A stretch of 64,000 bases of DNA from Prolixibacteraceae bacterium (GTDB lineage: Bacteria > Bacteroidota > Bacteroidia > Bacteroidales > Prolixibacteraceae): contig CP082230.1 of NCBI GenBank assembly GCA_019856515.1, positions 3,162,001 through 3,226,000 on the forward strand, read 5' to 3'. Positions 44,273 through 53,191 of this stretch are shown piece by piece. Position 1 is the first letter of the stretch; each line of letters begins with the position of its first letter. The notes under the pieces were generated by a model. That model had not been told where the DNA came from. It searched no databases and saw only the letters and a program-made list of their open reading frames with translations. Position numbers and translations under genes: made by a program.

Positions 44273-44995
44273 ATGTTTCCCATTTGTAACGAATCGACAA
44301 GGGACCAAGACAGGAAGTGGTGGTCTCTTTTTAGACCTCTTATCGATATTATTGCTCCGAAGTATTGTCTTTATTGCCATCGGCAGGTCTTTAATGACAT
44401 AGGATTATGTCGAGAGTGCTGGATGAATATTACATGGATGAATTGCTCCGAAATAGAGTATAAGGAAGTAGAGCTTACTCAAGTGATGGTGATTACTCAA
44501 ATGTATTGCTTAACCTCTTACCATCATGAGAACCACTTTCCCATATTAATTCACAAACTGAAATATTCCAACCGAAAGGATATCGCAAAATACCTAGGAC
44601 GTATATTGGGAGAGAGAGTATTTGAAACATGGGCAACTTACTCATGGGATGTAATCATCCCCATCCCTCTTCATTATTTAAAGAAATGGCATAGGGGGTA
44701 TAATCAATCGGAGTTAATTGCGTGTGGTATGTCTGAAGTCTTGAAAGTTCCGATGGTGGCAGATGCAGTAGAGCGAATTCGTTATACAAAAACACAAACT
44801 TCACTAAACAAAGAGAAGAGACGTGGTAATATGGAGCAGGCCTTTAGAATAACTAAACCATCGTTGCTACATTATCGACGTATATTGATTGTAGACGACG
44901 TATGTACCACAGGAGCAACGATGCTTGCACTCATTAAGGAGTTATCAAAATTAAAAGGTATCGAGATTGGTATCGTGACTATCTCATCAACATAG
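44273..44995 (+). CDS. comF: ComF-family phosphoribosyltransferase-like protein
   Basis: 240 residues. N-terminal zinc-finger-like part CLYCHRQVFNDIGLCRECW (four Cys), then a phosphoribosyltransferase fold with IIPIPLHYLKKWHRGYNQSE and the PRPP loop ILIVDDVCTTGATM. In naturally transformable bacteria ComF aids uptake or processing of single-stranded DNA; outside these its role is less clear. The stop overlaps the convergent ubiX stop region by 17 bp. Confidence 0.9.
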   Translation: MFPICNESTRDQDRKWWSLFRPLIDIIAPKYCLYCHRQVFNDIGLCRECWMNITWMNCSEIEYKEVELTQVMVITQMYCLTSYHHENHFPILIHKLKYSNRKDIAKYLGRILGERVFETWATYSWDVIIPIPLHYLKKWHRGYNQSELIACGMSEVLKVPMVADAVERIRYTKTQTSLNKEKRRGNMEQAFRITKPSLLHYRRILIVDDVCTTGATMLALIKELSKLKGIEIGIVTISST

Positions 44996-45551
44996 GACCC
45001 TCTCCCCAAGAGTTCTCTTCATCTTTAAGGGCTGACACACTCATAATACGATCGACAACACTATCAACCACCTCTTCAATGGTAGTTGGACAACGATAGA
45101 ATGACGGAGTTGCGGGTACAATCACTGCCCCCATCTCGGTCAAAGAGGTCATATTCCGAAGATGGACAAGATTGTAAGGTGTTTCACGAGGAACAATAAC
45201 TAATCTTCTACGTTCTTTCAGCATTACGTCAGCTGTTCTAGTAATAAGGTCATCCGAAATGCCATGACTGATTCGAGCTAAAGTACCCATAGAGCATGGG
45301 ACAATGATCATTAACTCGTAACGTGATGATCCAGATGCAAAGGGTGCATTAAAGTCTTTTCGATCAAAGATGTCTACACCATAACTTCCATCTATCCATG
45401 GTTCTTTTAACTCATACTTCCATATATCTTGAGCATTACTAGAGAAAACCACTGCAACTTCATTAGTTGGAGTCAGTGCTTTGATCTTTTTAAGCAAACG
45501 TTGTGCATATATTGCTCCACTTGCACCTGTGATGGCTACCACTATCTTCAT
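44979..45551 (-). CDS. ubiX: Flavin prenyltransferase UbiX
   Basis: 190 residues. It makes prenylated FMN for UbiD-type decarboxylases. Marks: VVAITGASGAIYAQRLL, SSRYELMIIVPCSMGTLARI, ADVMLKERRRLVIVPRETPY and GAVIVPATPSFY. No ubiD is in the window. Its start overlaps the sirtuin stop by one base (TAATG on the minus strand), so the two are translationally coupled. Confidence 0.94.
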   Translation of the reverse strand: MKIVVAITGASGAIYAQRLLKKIKALTPTNEVAVVFSSNAQDIWKYELKEPWIDGSYGVDIFDRKDFNAPFASGSSRYELMIIVPCSMGTLARISHGISDDLITRTADVMLKERRRLVIVPRETPYNLVHLRNMTSLTEMGAVIVPATPSFYRCPTTIEEVVDSVVDRIMSVSALKDEENSWGEGPMLMR

Positions 45552-46240
45552 TACTGTTGACTAATTAATTCATAAAATATAGATATCCCCTCCGATGCTG
45601 TTGCACAGATAAATTTCACTCCAGCAGGAAGATTATCTGGACGTTTAGGGTCCACTAGATAAACAGGCACCCCTATTTGTGCATAATGAACTAAGCTAGC
45701 TGCAGGGTAGACACTTAATGAAGTTCCAACAACAAGAACAATATCTGCTTCATGAAGCATGTTAATCGCAGGGTCCATCCGAGGAACTGCTTCTCCAAAC
45801 CAAACAATATCAGGTCGTAGCTGAAATCCTTTTTCACAAAGATCACCCATGTTAACATCCTTATCTTGTGGGCCAAGTTCATAAACCAATTCAGGATGTC
45901 GAGTACTTCTGACCTTCCTTAATTCACCATGAAGGTGCAATACATTATGGCTCCCAGCTCTCTCATGTAGATCATCTACATTCTGTGTAACAATATCGAC
46001 ATGATAATGTTGTTCTAGTTTCACTAAATCGGAATGACCTTGGTTGGGTTGCGCATCCCATAGTTGACGTCTTCTATCATTATAAAAACGTTGTACTAAA
46101 ACAGGATCTCTTTCCCAACCTTCGATGCTAGCAACCTCCATCACATCATAGTTTTCCCACAAACCATCACTATCACGGAAGGTTTTTAGACCACTCTCGG
46201 CACTCATTCCTGCACCTGTTAATACAACTATTCGTTTCAT
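45551..46240 (-). CDS. cobB: NAD-dependent protein deacylase (sirtuin) lacking the zinc cysteines
   Basis: 229 residues. Rossmann parts: VLTGAGMSAESGLKTFRDSD, TQNVDDLHERAGS, HLHGEL with the catalytic His, and VVGTSLSVYPAASLV. The FYNDRRRQ segment supplies the Tyr-x-x-Arg pair that marks class III sirtuins (preference for succinyl/malonyl lysine). The small domain has only one Cys (GDLCEKGF) where four normally hold zinc. This zinc-free form seems usual in Bacteroidota. First gene of a two-gene operon with ubiX. Confidence 0.92.
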   Translation of the reverse strand: MKRIVVLTGAGMSAESGLKTFRDSDGLWENYDVMEVASIEGWERDPVLVQRFYNDRRRQLWDAQPNQGHSDLVKLEQHYHVDIVTQNVDDLHERAGSHNVLHLHGELRKVRSTRHPELVYELGPQDKDVNMGDLCEKGFQLRPDIVWFGEAVPRMDPAINMLHEADIVLVVGTSLSVYPAASLVHYAQIGVPVYLVDPKRPDNLPAGVKFICATASEGISIFYELISQQ

Positions 46241-46313
46241 AAAAAAGGATGTTAAATATTCAATAGTAAAATTACCTAATTATTCGAATTCCAAGAAATC
46301 CATAAAGATTTTT

Positions 46314-46321
46314 TATTTTTG
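46314..46321 (+). promoter_or_regulatory. Probable -7 element of the cyclophilin operon
   Basis: TATTTTTG fits TAnnTTTG, 42 bp before the first cyclophilin start at 46363. No TTTG at the -33 distance was seen. Confidence 0.4.
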
Positions 46322-46362
46322 CTATGATCGAAAGAATTCAATCCATAAATATCTGGTAAATA

Positions 46363-47202
46363 ATGAAAAAAACGACCTTTTTCTTCCACTGCTATTTTAA
46401 AAATATACTTCTTATAGGAGGGCTTATTCTTATTAGCATAACCAGCTGTAGAAGAGCAGACCAAAAGCACCATGTGAAGATCCAAACAGTATATGGAGAT
46501 ATGGTTGTGGAACTATATAATGAAACCCCGAAACATCGTGATAACTTCATCAAGCTAGTTGAACGTGACTACTATAATGATCTACTTTTTCATCGTATCA
46601 TTAAAGAGTTTATGATCCAAGGTGGGGATCCTGATTCAAGAGGAGCGGAAGAAGATGAGAAATTGGGAAATGGAGGACCTGGATACACTATTGATGCAGA
46701 ATTTAATCCAGCACTTTTTCATAAAAAAGGGGTAATAGCTGCTGCAAGAAAAGGGGATAAATCTAATCCTCAAAAAGCGTCTTCGGGTTCGCAATTCTAT
46801 ATTGTTCAGGGAAAGCGTTTCACTGAAGAGGAGTTAGATTCCCTTGAAGATGAGAAACTGATGAAAGAATCGCAGAAGATATTCATGAAAAAACAATGGA
46901 TACTTAAAGACTCTTTTATGTATTACCAACAGCACCACCTGTATGAAAAGATCGATTCATTACGAGAAAAACTTCGTGAAGAAGCTGACAGTATCGCTAT
47001 GACTAATCGTTTTACAATTCCAGAAGAACATCGTAAAGTGTATAAGCAAGAGGGAGGAACACCTCATCTAGATGGAAATTACACCGTATTTGGTGAAGTA
47101 ACAGAAGGGCTGAGTGTCATTGATTCCATTGCTGGGGTAGAGACAGGAGTATCAGACCGACCGTTAAAAGATATCGTCATGAAAATTGAATTAATCGACT
47201 AA
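46363..47202 (+). CDS. Cyclophilin-type peptidyl-prolyl isomerase lipoprotein (1 of 3)
   Basis: 279 residues; hydrophobic signal ending ISITSC, so a lipoprotein. Cyclophilin core: HRDNFIKLVERDYYNDLLFH, then RIIKEFMIQGGDPDSRG with the catalytic Arg, GPGYTIDAEF, GSQFYIVQGKR and YTVFGEVTEGLSVID. A charged insertion of about 60 residues (EEELDSLEDEKLMKESQKIF and following) splits the fold, as in other Bacteroidota periplasmic cyclophilins. It helps fold exported proteins in the periplasm. First of three tandem genes spaced 10-11 bp apart. Confidence 0.9.
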   Translation: MKKTTFFFHCYFKNILLIGGLILISITSCRRADQKHHVKIQTVYGDMVVELYNETPKHRDNFIKLVERDYYNDLLFHRIIKEFMIQGGDPDSRGAEEDEKLGNGGPGYTIDAEFNPALFHKKGVIAAARKGDKSNPQKASSGSQFYIVQGKRFTEEELDSLEDEKLMKESQKIFMKKQWILKDSFMYYQQHHLYEKIDSLREKLREEADSIAMTNRFTIPEEHRKVYKQEGGTPHLDGNYTVFGEVTEGLSVIDSIAGVETGVSDRPLKDIVMKIELID

Positions 47203-47213
47203 TTCTTAATCCT

Positions 47214-48035
47214 ATGAGAATAAAAAAACAGTTATGGTTCTCTATCCTAATATATATTGGAACTTCGTTATCTCTTCAAGGTCAAACAATACGTCGTGTC
47301 AAAATAGAGACCAGCCTAGGAAATATGGAAGCGATACTCTATAATGACACTCCAAAACATAGAGACAAGTTCATTAAAGAGGCAGATCAGGGATATTATG
47401 ATGGAGCGATGTTCTATCGAGTAATTAAAGACTTTATGATCCAAGCAGGTGCAAAGGGCTACCAAAAAGCATCTCATTCCGTACGTATTGGTTATGGAGA
47501 TCCAGACTTTACTGTAGATGATGAAATACGTAAAACTCACTTTGCAAAGAGGGGAGCACTTTGTGCTCCAAGACAACCTGATGAGAAGAATCCTTTCAAG
47601 CAGAGTGATATCTCACAATTCTTTATTATTCAAGGAAAGAGATATCGAAAAGGAGAGTTGGATACTTTGGAGCTTATTCGGAACGTACCGATAAAGAAAA
47701 GTATTAAGAAAAGATATTGGAATAAAGAGGTGAAAACGAAGGCCGCAATTTTAAAGAAAGAGGGAAAGGCAAAAGAATACAATAAACTTATTCGTCAAGT
47801 CAAAGATCAGATTAAAACAGAGTATTCACTGAACAATAACAAGTTAGTATTTACAAAAGAGCAGAGAGATGCTTATATCCATGTAGGTGGATATCCAGGG
47901 ATAGATGGAGAGTATACGATATTTGGGGAGCTTGTATCAGGGTTTGACGTGTTGGATAAAATATCTAAAGTAAAATACGATAAATTCAATCGTCCTTGGA
48001 GTAATATTAATATTAAAGTGATTGTATTAGAATAA
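47214..48035 (+). CDS. Cyclophilin-type peptidyl-prolyl isomerase, exported (2 of 3)
   Basis: 273 residues with a signal peptide (MRIKKQLWFSILIYIGTSLS). Core: HRDKFIKEADQGYYDGAMFY, RVIKDFMIQAGAKG, ISQFFIIQGKRYRKGELDTL and EYTIFGELVSGFDVLDKISK. A basic insertion (about 160-215, rich in Lys) replaces the acidic one of the first copy. FHRxI reads FYRVI, and the QGG motif reads QAG. It may still be active because the Arg is kept. Middle gene of the operon. Confidence 0.88.
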   Translation: MRIKKQLWFSILIYIGTSLSLQGQTIRRVKIETSLGNMEAILYNDTPKHRDKFIKEADQGYYDGAMFYRVIKDFMIQAGAKGYQKASHSVRIGYGDPDFTVDDEIRKTHFAKRGALCAPRQPDEKNPFKQSDISQFFIIQGKRYRKGELDTLELIRNVPIKKSIKKRYWNKEVKTKAAILKKEGKAKEYNKLIRQVKDQIKTEYSLNNNKLVFTKEQRDAYIHVGGYPGIDGEYTIFGELVSGFDVLDKISKVKYDKFNRPWSNINIKVIVLE

Positions 48036-48045
48036 ATTGTATATC

Positions 48046-49371
48046 ATGAACAAGCACATCTTTACCATTCTATTGACAGCTCTATCTGTCTTATTCTTTT
48101 CATGTGGTGGTGATAAACAGACATCATCAAATTCTCAAGCCACCAAAGAGGTCAAAAAGAAAATAATAAAGGCAGACCTCTCGATGCTATATAGTGCTTC
48201 GGTAGATGTGACAACCTATGATAATCAAAGAAAGTTAGAGAAAAGATTTGGTTTCATGATCGCTCCGAACCTTTTGGTTTGTCCTTATAAAATATTCTCT
48301 AGGGCAAATAACGCAAAAGTGAGGCTTTGGGGGACAAAACGAGATATCATAGTAGATAAATTTATTGCTGTTGATCGTATCCATGACCTGATTATTCTAC
48401 AAGTAGATTCCATCTGTTCTAAGCCATTTATTTTAAGGAGAAAAGAACCTACTAAGCGAATGATTACCAAGATCATTAAAAAGAGAACAGGGAAGCTTTT
48501 TCGCTACTCAAAGGGGAAGTATTTCAAGTGTGACACCGTAAGTGGATCTCCTTATTATCGTATCAGTAATCTTATTCCTAAATATCAGCAGGGGGTTCCT
48601 GTAATTGATAGTAAAGGTCAAGTTATAGGTATGGGGGTCCAGTTTAATATTGATTTTGAAAAGAGCTTCTATGCTATCCCATCTTACGTTATACTATCGT
48701 TACTAAAGAGTGCACATGAACCTAAAAGTATATCAAGTTTAAGAGATACTTCCACAAAAGAACAAAAAAGAAATGCTAAGATCAAAAGTATAACGATAGT
48801 TACAACCGTCGGTAATATTAAGATGAAGCTTTTCAATAATATGCCTCAGTATAGAGACAATTTTGTAAAACTAATCAATGAAGGATTCTATAACGACCTC
48901 CTATTTCACCGCGTCATAGAGAGTTTTGTTATCCAAAGTGGGGCAGCAGATACTCGCGATGCAGGAAAAGATGATATCGTTGGTTGGAAAGGTCCAGGAT
49001 ATACTCTACCAGCATTTATTAATCCTAAATATTTTCATCAACGAGGAATGATTGGATCACCAAGGCTTCCTAATGATGTGAATACAGACAAAAGGTCGGA
49101 TGGTGGTCAATTCTATATCGTACAAGGAAGAAGGTACAATAACAAAGAGTTGGATGACATTGAAAAAGAGAACCACTATAAGTTTACAAATAATCAACGT
49201 AAAGTTTATTCCACTAGAGGAGGAGCACCTACATTAGATGGGGAGTATACAATTTTTGGTGAAATTATATCAGGGATGGATGTAGTTGATAAAATAGCAA
49301 AAGTAGAGGTTACAAACAATTGGCGCCCTTTAGAAGATATACGAATCAAAAAAATCATTATTAACTACTAG
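48046..49371 (+). CDS. Pseudo-HtrA-like domain fused to cyclophilin, lipoprotein (3 of 3)
   Basis: 441 residues from ATG 48046; lipoprotein signal ends SVLFFSC. The C-terminal 185 residues are a cyclophilin (RDNFVKLINEGFYNDLLFHR, VIESFVIQSGA, GGQFYIVQGRRYN). The N-terminal part (about 45-225) has the layout of an HtrA/trypsin-like protease: FGFMIAPNLLVCPYKIFSRA, HDLIILQVDS, QQGVPVIDSKGQVIGMGVQF and FYAIPSYVILSLL. The His of the TNxHV motif is Lys and the Ser of GNSGGP is Gln, while the Asp of HDLIIL stays. It should thus be a dead protease that binds substrate chains for the attached isomerase. The TTG start at 48037 is less likely. Confidence 0.8.
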   Translation: MNKHIFTILLTALSVLFFSCGGDKQTSSNSQATKEVKKKIIKADLSMLYSASVDVTTYDNQRKLEKRFGFMIAPNLLVCPYKIFSRANNAKVRLWGTKRDIIVDKFIAVDRIHDLIILQVDSICSKPFILRRKEPTKRMITKIIKKRTGKLFRYSKGKYFKCDTVSGSPYYRISNLIPKYQQGVPVIDSKGQVIGMGVQFNIDFEKSFYAIPSYVILSLLKSAHEPKSISSLRDTSTKEQKRNAKIKSITIVTTVGNIKMKLFNNMPQYRDNFVKLINEGFYNDLLFHRVIESFVIQSGAADTRDAGKDDIVGWKGPGYTLPAFINPKYFHQRGMIGSPRLPNDVNTDKRSDGGQFYIVQGRRYNNKELDDIEKENHYKFTNNQRKVYSTRGGAPTLDGEYTIFGEIISGMDVVDKIAKVEVTNNWRPLEDIRIKKIIINY

Positions 49372-49407
49372 TTAATCTACATTCAAGTAGCCCTGTAGAG
49401 GATACAA

Positions 49408-49463
49408 TAATATTTACATGGATAGAGCATAACAGATATAAAACTCTATCCATGTAAATATTA
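49408..49463 (+). terminator. Long perfect stem after the cyclophilin operon
   Basis: Arms 49408-49427 and 49444-49463 are perfect 20-bp reverse complements (TAATATTTACATGGATAGAG and its mate) around a 16-nt loop, 36 bp after the last stop. Confidence 0.75.
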
Positions 49464-49635
49464 AACACAGTATGAATATGCGCTAGACTCCTCATTGCAA
49501 CAAGAAACAATACGAAACTTATAAGATATCATACTCCAACTAAATTTTAGTTAAATAAAGGTTAAATAGTCAATAGAGATATATAGAGTTACACATCATG
49601 GCATATTTTTATGCTAAATAAAAACATGACATGAT

Positions 49636-50454
49636 ATGAAGATCAACTTATTAATTATGGGATTAATCGCCCTATCATTACTTTCTTGTAATAATAAAAC
49701 GAAAACGAAAGAGAAACCCCATATTGCAAAGAAGATAGAGATTCGGATTGCCACCACTGATGGATCTCATGATGTATTTGCTTATTTAACACGCCGTCTC
49801 CTTACAGAAAAAGGGTATCATATAAGCATCATTAAAGTCAAAGATGGAATCGAAGCAATTAAAGACAACCAGGCAGATATATATTTAAGCCAATGGGTTC
49901 CAATAAACAGCAATAGAGAGGTAGATTCCCTCGTTGATTTAGGAAATATTTATGATGACGCATTCTACGGATTGGTTGTTCCAAAGTACATGAAGATCAA
50001 CTCTATTTCAGAACTACCAACGATAAAAGAGAAACTTAAAGGAGAGATTTATAGTATCAAGAGTAGAAAAAAGGTCTATTCCTATCTAGAGACAACGATC
50101 AAGGCATACAACCTGCCTTATAAGCCAGCAGAGTTAACGGTAGAGATGTTTGAAGACTTCTATATGAAACGAAATGACTTTTGTTACACAGGAATGTATC
50201 CTCATCCTATGCTAAATACTAACTTCTTAAAATTCTTAGATGATCCAAAGTCTGTTGGTGCGAGGTTCAATATTGTAAAATATGGCACCACATCATGGTG
50301 TGACTCTTTTCCAGAGATAAAGAAACAAATCGCAAGTATCAAGCTCAATACAAAAGATTATAATATGCTTGTAGAGGAGATGGGAAAGAATAATTGGGAA
50401 TATAAAAAGTCCATAGATAGTTGGTATCAAAGAGTCAAAAAGAACTTTAAATAG
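49636..50454 (+). CDS. OpuAC-type (glycine betaine/choline-like) substrate-binding lipoprotein
   Basis: 272 residues; lipoprotein signal MKINLLIMGLIALSLLSC, Cys18. The mature protein matches OpuAC: EIRIATTDGSHDVFAYLTRR, AIKDNQADIYLSQWVPINSN, GLVVPKYMKINSISELPT and LVEEMGKNNWEYKKSIDSWY at the end. In other bacteria this binds quaternary ammonium compounds for an ABC transporter. No permease or ATPase gene is nearby, so partners must lie elsewhere or the protein has another use. Monocistronic. Confidence 0.85.
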   Translation: MKINLLIMGLIALSLLSCNNKTKTKEKPHIAKKIEIRIATTDGSHDVFAYLTRRLLTEKGYHISIIKVKDGIEAIKDNQADIYLSQWVPINSNREVDSLVDLGNIYDDAFYGLVVPKYMKINSISELPTIKEKLKGEIYSIKSRKKVYSYLETTIKAYNLPYKPAELTVEMFEDFYMKRNDFCYTGMYPHPMLNTNFLKFLDDPKSVGARFNIVKYGTTSWCDSFPEIKKQIASIKLNTKDYNMLVEEMGKNNWEYKKSIDSWYQRVKKNFK

Positions 50455-50675
50455 TTCGCCTTATAGTACTTACTATTTAAGATCATTTATTCAGATACTG
50501 CGATGAAATATTGATGTTGGTACTTTCTAAGACACTCAAAATATTGTTGTAAATTGGGGTAGAGAGAGCACCTCTTACCTTATTAGCGATGACAAACTAA
50601 CCAATATAAAGTCAATAATAGAACCGTTATGAATGTGGCAATATGAACATGTAATTAGTATTCCAAAAATAAGAA

Positions 50676-50703
50676 GGGCCGTCTCGAGAGAGACAGCCCT
50701 TTT
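50676..50703. terminator. Terminator for convergent genes at 50454 and 50742
   Basis: GGGCCGTCTC and GAGACAGCCC pair (one mismatch) around GAGA, followed by TTTT on the plus strand; A-rich on the left. Confidence 0.75.
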
Positions 50704-50741
50704 AAATGGATTACGAGAACGAAATTACTCTAAAATAACAC

Positions 50742-51299
50742 TTAAATATTGTCAACAACTTTCTTTACCTCACTCTCTAACTCTTCACCTTCTTTGAAGT
50801 TGCTCAATTTAACTTTCTTTTTTCGCCATCCTTTAATTAAAACAACGGATTCATCTTTTATTTGCATTTGATCGACAAAATCTTTGTTTGAGCGGTCTTT
50901 CATGTTCAATGTGGTAAATTGAATATTCACATTCTCATTTTCTGCATACATTGATTTTGTTGCCTCTTCGATCTCAACACATTTATGACATCCATCAGCT
51001 GAACACACACAATACATTTTCAATTCCTGAACAGAATCTTTGCTATTGTGCTTCTCTTTTTTCTCTACTTTCCCTAAAGTTTCTTTTATATTTTGAGTTG
51101 ATTGATCAACCTTTTTTTCTGTTTCTACATCCCAAGGACTCTTTGTTGTACTCGTCTCCTCCACAGTTGATGCAATACTAACGACATCATCTTTCTGCTG
51201 TGATATATTTACTTCAGTATATATAGACTTTATTGCAAGTACAACAACGACTGCTACAAAAAGTGATACGATTGCTAAATTACGTTGCCTTTTCCCCAT
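50742..51299 (-). CDS. Membrane-anchored thioredoxin-like protein
   Basis: 185 residues. One N-terminal TM helix (AIVSLFVAVVVVLAIKSIY), a Ser/Thr/Lys-rich linker to about residue 90, then a thioredoxin-like domain: MYCVCSADGCHKCVEIEEA holds a CHKC redox pair, followed by VNIQFTTLNMKDRSNKDFVD and ESVVLIKGWRKKK. It resembles the small ArsF-like family of thioredoxin-fold proteins in Bacteroidota. The domain should face the periplasm. No partner gene is adjacent. Moderate certainty on the fold, low on the role. Confidence 0.65.
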   Translation of the reverse strand: MGKRQRNLAIVSLFVAVVVVLAIKSIYTEVNISQQKDDVVSIASTVEETSTTKSPWDVETEKKVDQSTQNIKETLGKVEKKEKHNSKDSVQELKMYCVCSADGCHKCVEIEEATKSMYAENENVNIQFTTLNMKDRSNKDFVDQMQIKDESVVLIKGWRKKKVKLSNFKEGEELESEVKKVVDNI

Positions 51300-51978
51300 C
51301 TCTCAAAGTATTATATTGTTACCTTATTTCTTTTAGTGATAAATTCCATTGGCTTTTAAAATCCCAATGATAAAACTTCCAGACGTAAAACTTAGTTTCT
51401 AACCATTTCGTTTTACTAGAACTTTACTGACACAAATCTATTGTTTTACAAATATTCCATCAATAGTTTTTCTACAGACCGTGGTTAGTGTCATATGATG
51501 ACAACACACAAAACACTATATATCAATAATATAATACCTATAAAAATCGAATAGACTTCTGAATGACATTCATTTTGTCAACCAGAATGTCATAGTATAC
51601 CTTTACATTGCTTATACAGTAAAGTGATTATATGATCTAAGTTGGCCTAATTCTTAAGCAAAAGGCTTATATGTCTTCACCAACTAATACATAAAACAGT
51701 ATAAATCAATGCATAAACAAATAAGGCTAATTACATGTGTCATATATTGTCATATATAGATATGTCATATTAAATCTTTATATATCATCTTTTTTAGAGC
51801 ATTAGGACAACATAATGCCCCTAAGGTTGCAACTAACTTTAACAAAAAGAAAGTAATGATGGTGAGATTCGAGACGAGAAAATAATTATAAGATTATATC
51901 ACATATAGACATAAAAAAAGCCCACTTGAGTAGTGAGCTTTTTATCTATTTTTTGATAGAGTATTATGTGTTCAAGAA
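51300..51978. other. Gene-free AT-rich stretch
   Basis: 679 bp with no supportable ORF. It has repeated TGTCATAT-type words near 51497 and at 51738-51770 and a short dyad CTTAAGCAAAAGGCTTATAT around 51651. The pheS terminator is at its right end. Nothing else is recognised. Confidence 0.5.
51913..51944 (-). terminator. Terminator of pheS
   Basis: AAAAAGCCCACT and AGTGAGCTTTTT pair with one mismatch around a short loop, about 35 bp after the pheS stop on the minus strand, with a T run on that strand. Confidence 0.8.
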
Positions 51979-52998
51979 TTAATTGGCCCCTTTAAATTGC
52001 TTTAAGAAACGAACATCATTCTCGAAATAAAGTCTTAAATCATTTACTCCAAATTTAAGCATTGCTATACGTTCAATACCCATACCCAATGCAAAACCAG
52101 AGTATTTCTTGCTATCGATATTTGACGACTCTAACACATTAGGGTCAACCATACCACAACCAAGAATTTCTAACCAACCTGTTCCTTTACACACGTTACA
52201 TCCTTTACCTCCACAGATCAAACATGAAACATCCATTTCAGCAGATGGTTCAGTAAAAGGGAAGTAAGATGGGCGTAAACGAATCTCCGTCTTCTCACCA
52301 AATAGTTCTCTCGCGAAGAACATCAACGTTTGCTTCAAATCTGCAAAAGAAACATCTTTATCAATATAAAGTGCTTCAATCTGATGGAACATACAGTGAG
52401 CACGAGCTGAGATAGCTTCGTTACGGAATACTCGACCTGGTGTAACTGTTCTAATAGGTGGATTCAGTTCTTCCATCTCATGTACCTGAACAGAAGAGGT
52501 ATGTGTACGTAGCAAGATATCTGGATTCTTCTCAATGAAAAATGTATCCTGCATATCACGAGCAGGATGCTCTTCTGGGAAGTTCAATGCAGAAAAGACA
52601 TGCCAATCATCTTCAATTTCTGGCCCTTCACTAATGGTAAAACCAAGTCTATTAAAGATATCTAAAATCTCATTCCTAACAATAGCTAAGGGATGACGTG
52701 TTCCCATCTCGAAAGCATCACCAGGTAAAGTTAAGTCTGCTCCTTGCGCACCCATATCCGACTGCTCAAAAGACTCTTTTAGATCATTAATTTTGGTCGT
52801 AGCAAAGCTTTTTAGCTCATTAATTTTTGCCCCCACTTCTCTTTTCTGTTCTGGAGCTACATTCTTAAAATCACCAAAGAGCTGTCCTATAAGACCTTTC
52901 TTACTTAAATACTTTACACGCACTTCTTCTACTTCCTCTTTTGAAGAAGCCTTAAGCGACTCAATTTCAGTATATAACGACTTGATTTTATCTAACAT
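51979..52998 (-). CDS. pheS: Phenylalanyl-tRNA synthetase alpha subunit
   Basis: 339 residues. N-terminal coiled-coil tRNA-binding part (about 1-85), then the class II catalytic core: ISEGPEIEDDWHVFSALNFP, EEHPARDMQDTFFI, LLRTHTSSVQV, GRVFRNEAISARAHCMFHQI, RPSYFPFTEPSAEMDV and GFALGMGIERIAMLKFGVND (motif 3). An insertion CLICGGKGCNVCKGTGW has four Cys in CxxC pairs, as in many Bacteroidota PheS. It charges tRNA-Phe with PheT, which is not adjacent. Confidence 0.96.
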   Translation of the reverse strand: MLDKIKSLYTEIESLKASSKEEVEEVRVKYLSKKGLIGQLFGDFKNVAPEQKREVGAKINELKSFATTKINDLKESFEQSDMGAQGADLTLPGDAFEMGTRHPLAIVRNEILDIFNRLGFTISEGPEIEDDWHVFSALNFPEEHPARDMQDTFFIEKNPDILLRTHTSSVQVHEMEELNPPIRTVTPGRVFRNEAISARAHCMFHQIEALYIDKDVSFADLKQTLMFFARELFGEKTEIRLRPSYFPFTEPSAEMDVSCLICGGKGCNVCKGTGWLEILGCGMVDPNVLESSNIDSKKYSGFALGMGIERIAMLKFGVNDLRLYFENDVRFLKQFKGAN

Positions 52999-53191
52999 CT
53001 CAATAAATATTTTATCTCAGAATCACAAAATTAACAAAATTCGGAATATCCCAAGCATTAGATTAAGTAATAATGTTTAAAGCATTAAGTGACTTAACAC
53101 AAGATAAGTATAAGAAATAAAATGATTAGTTAAACAATTTCACCGCTTTAATCCTTTTGTATTATAGAGTTAAGAATTAAATCGGACACTT

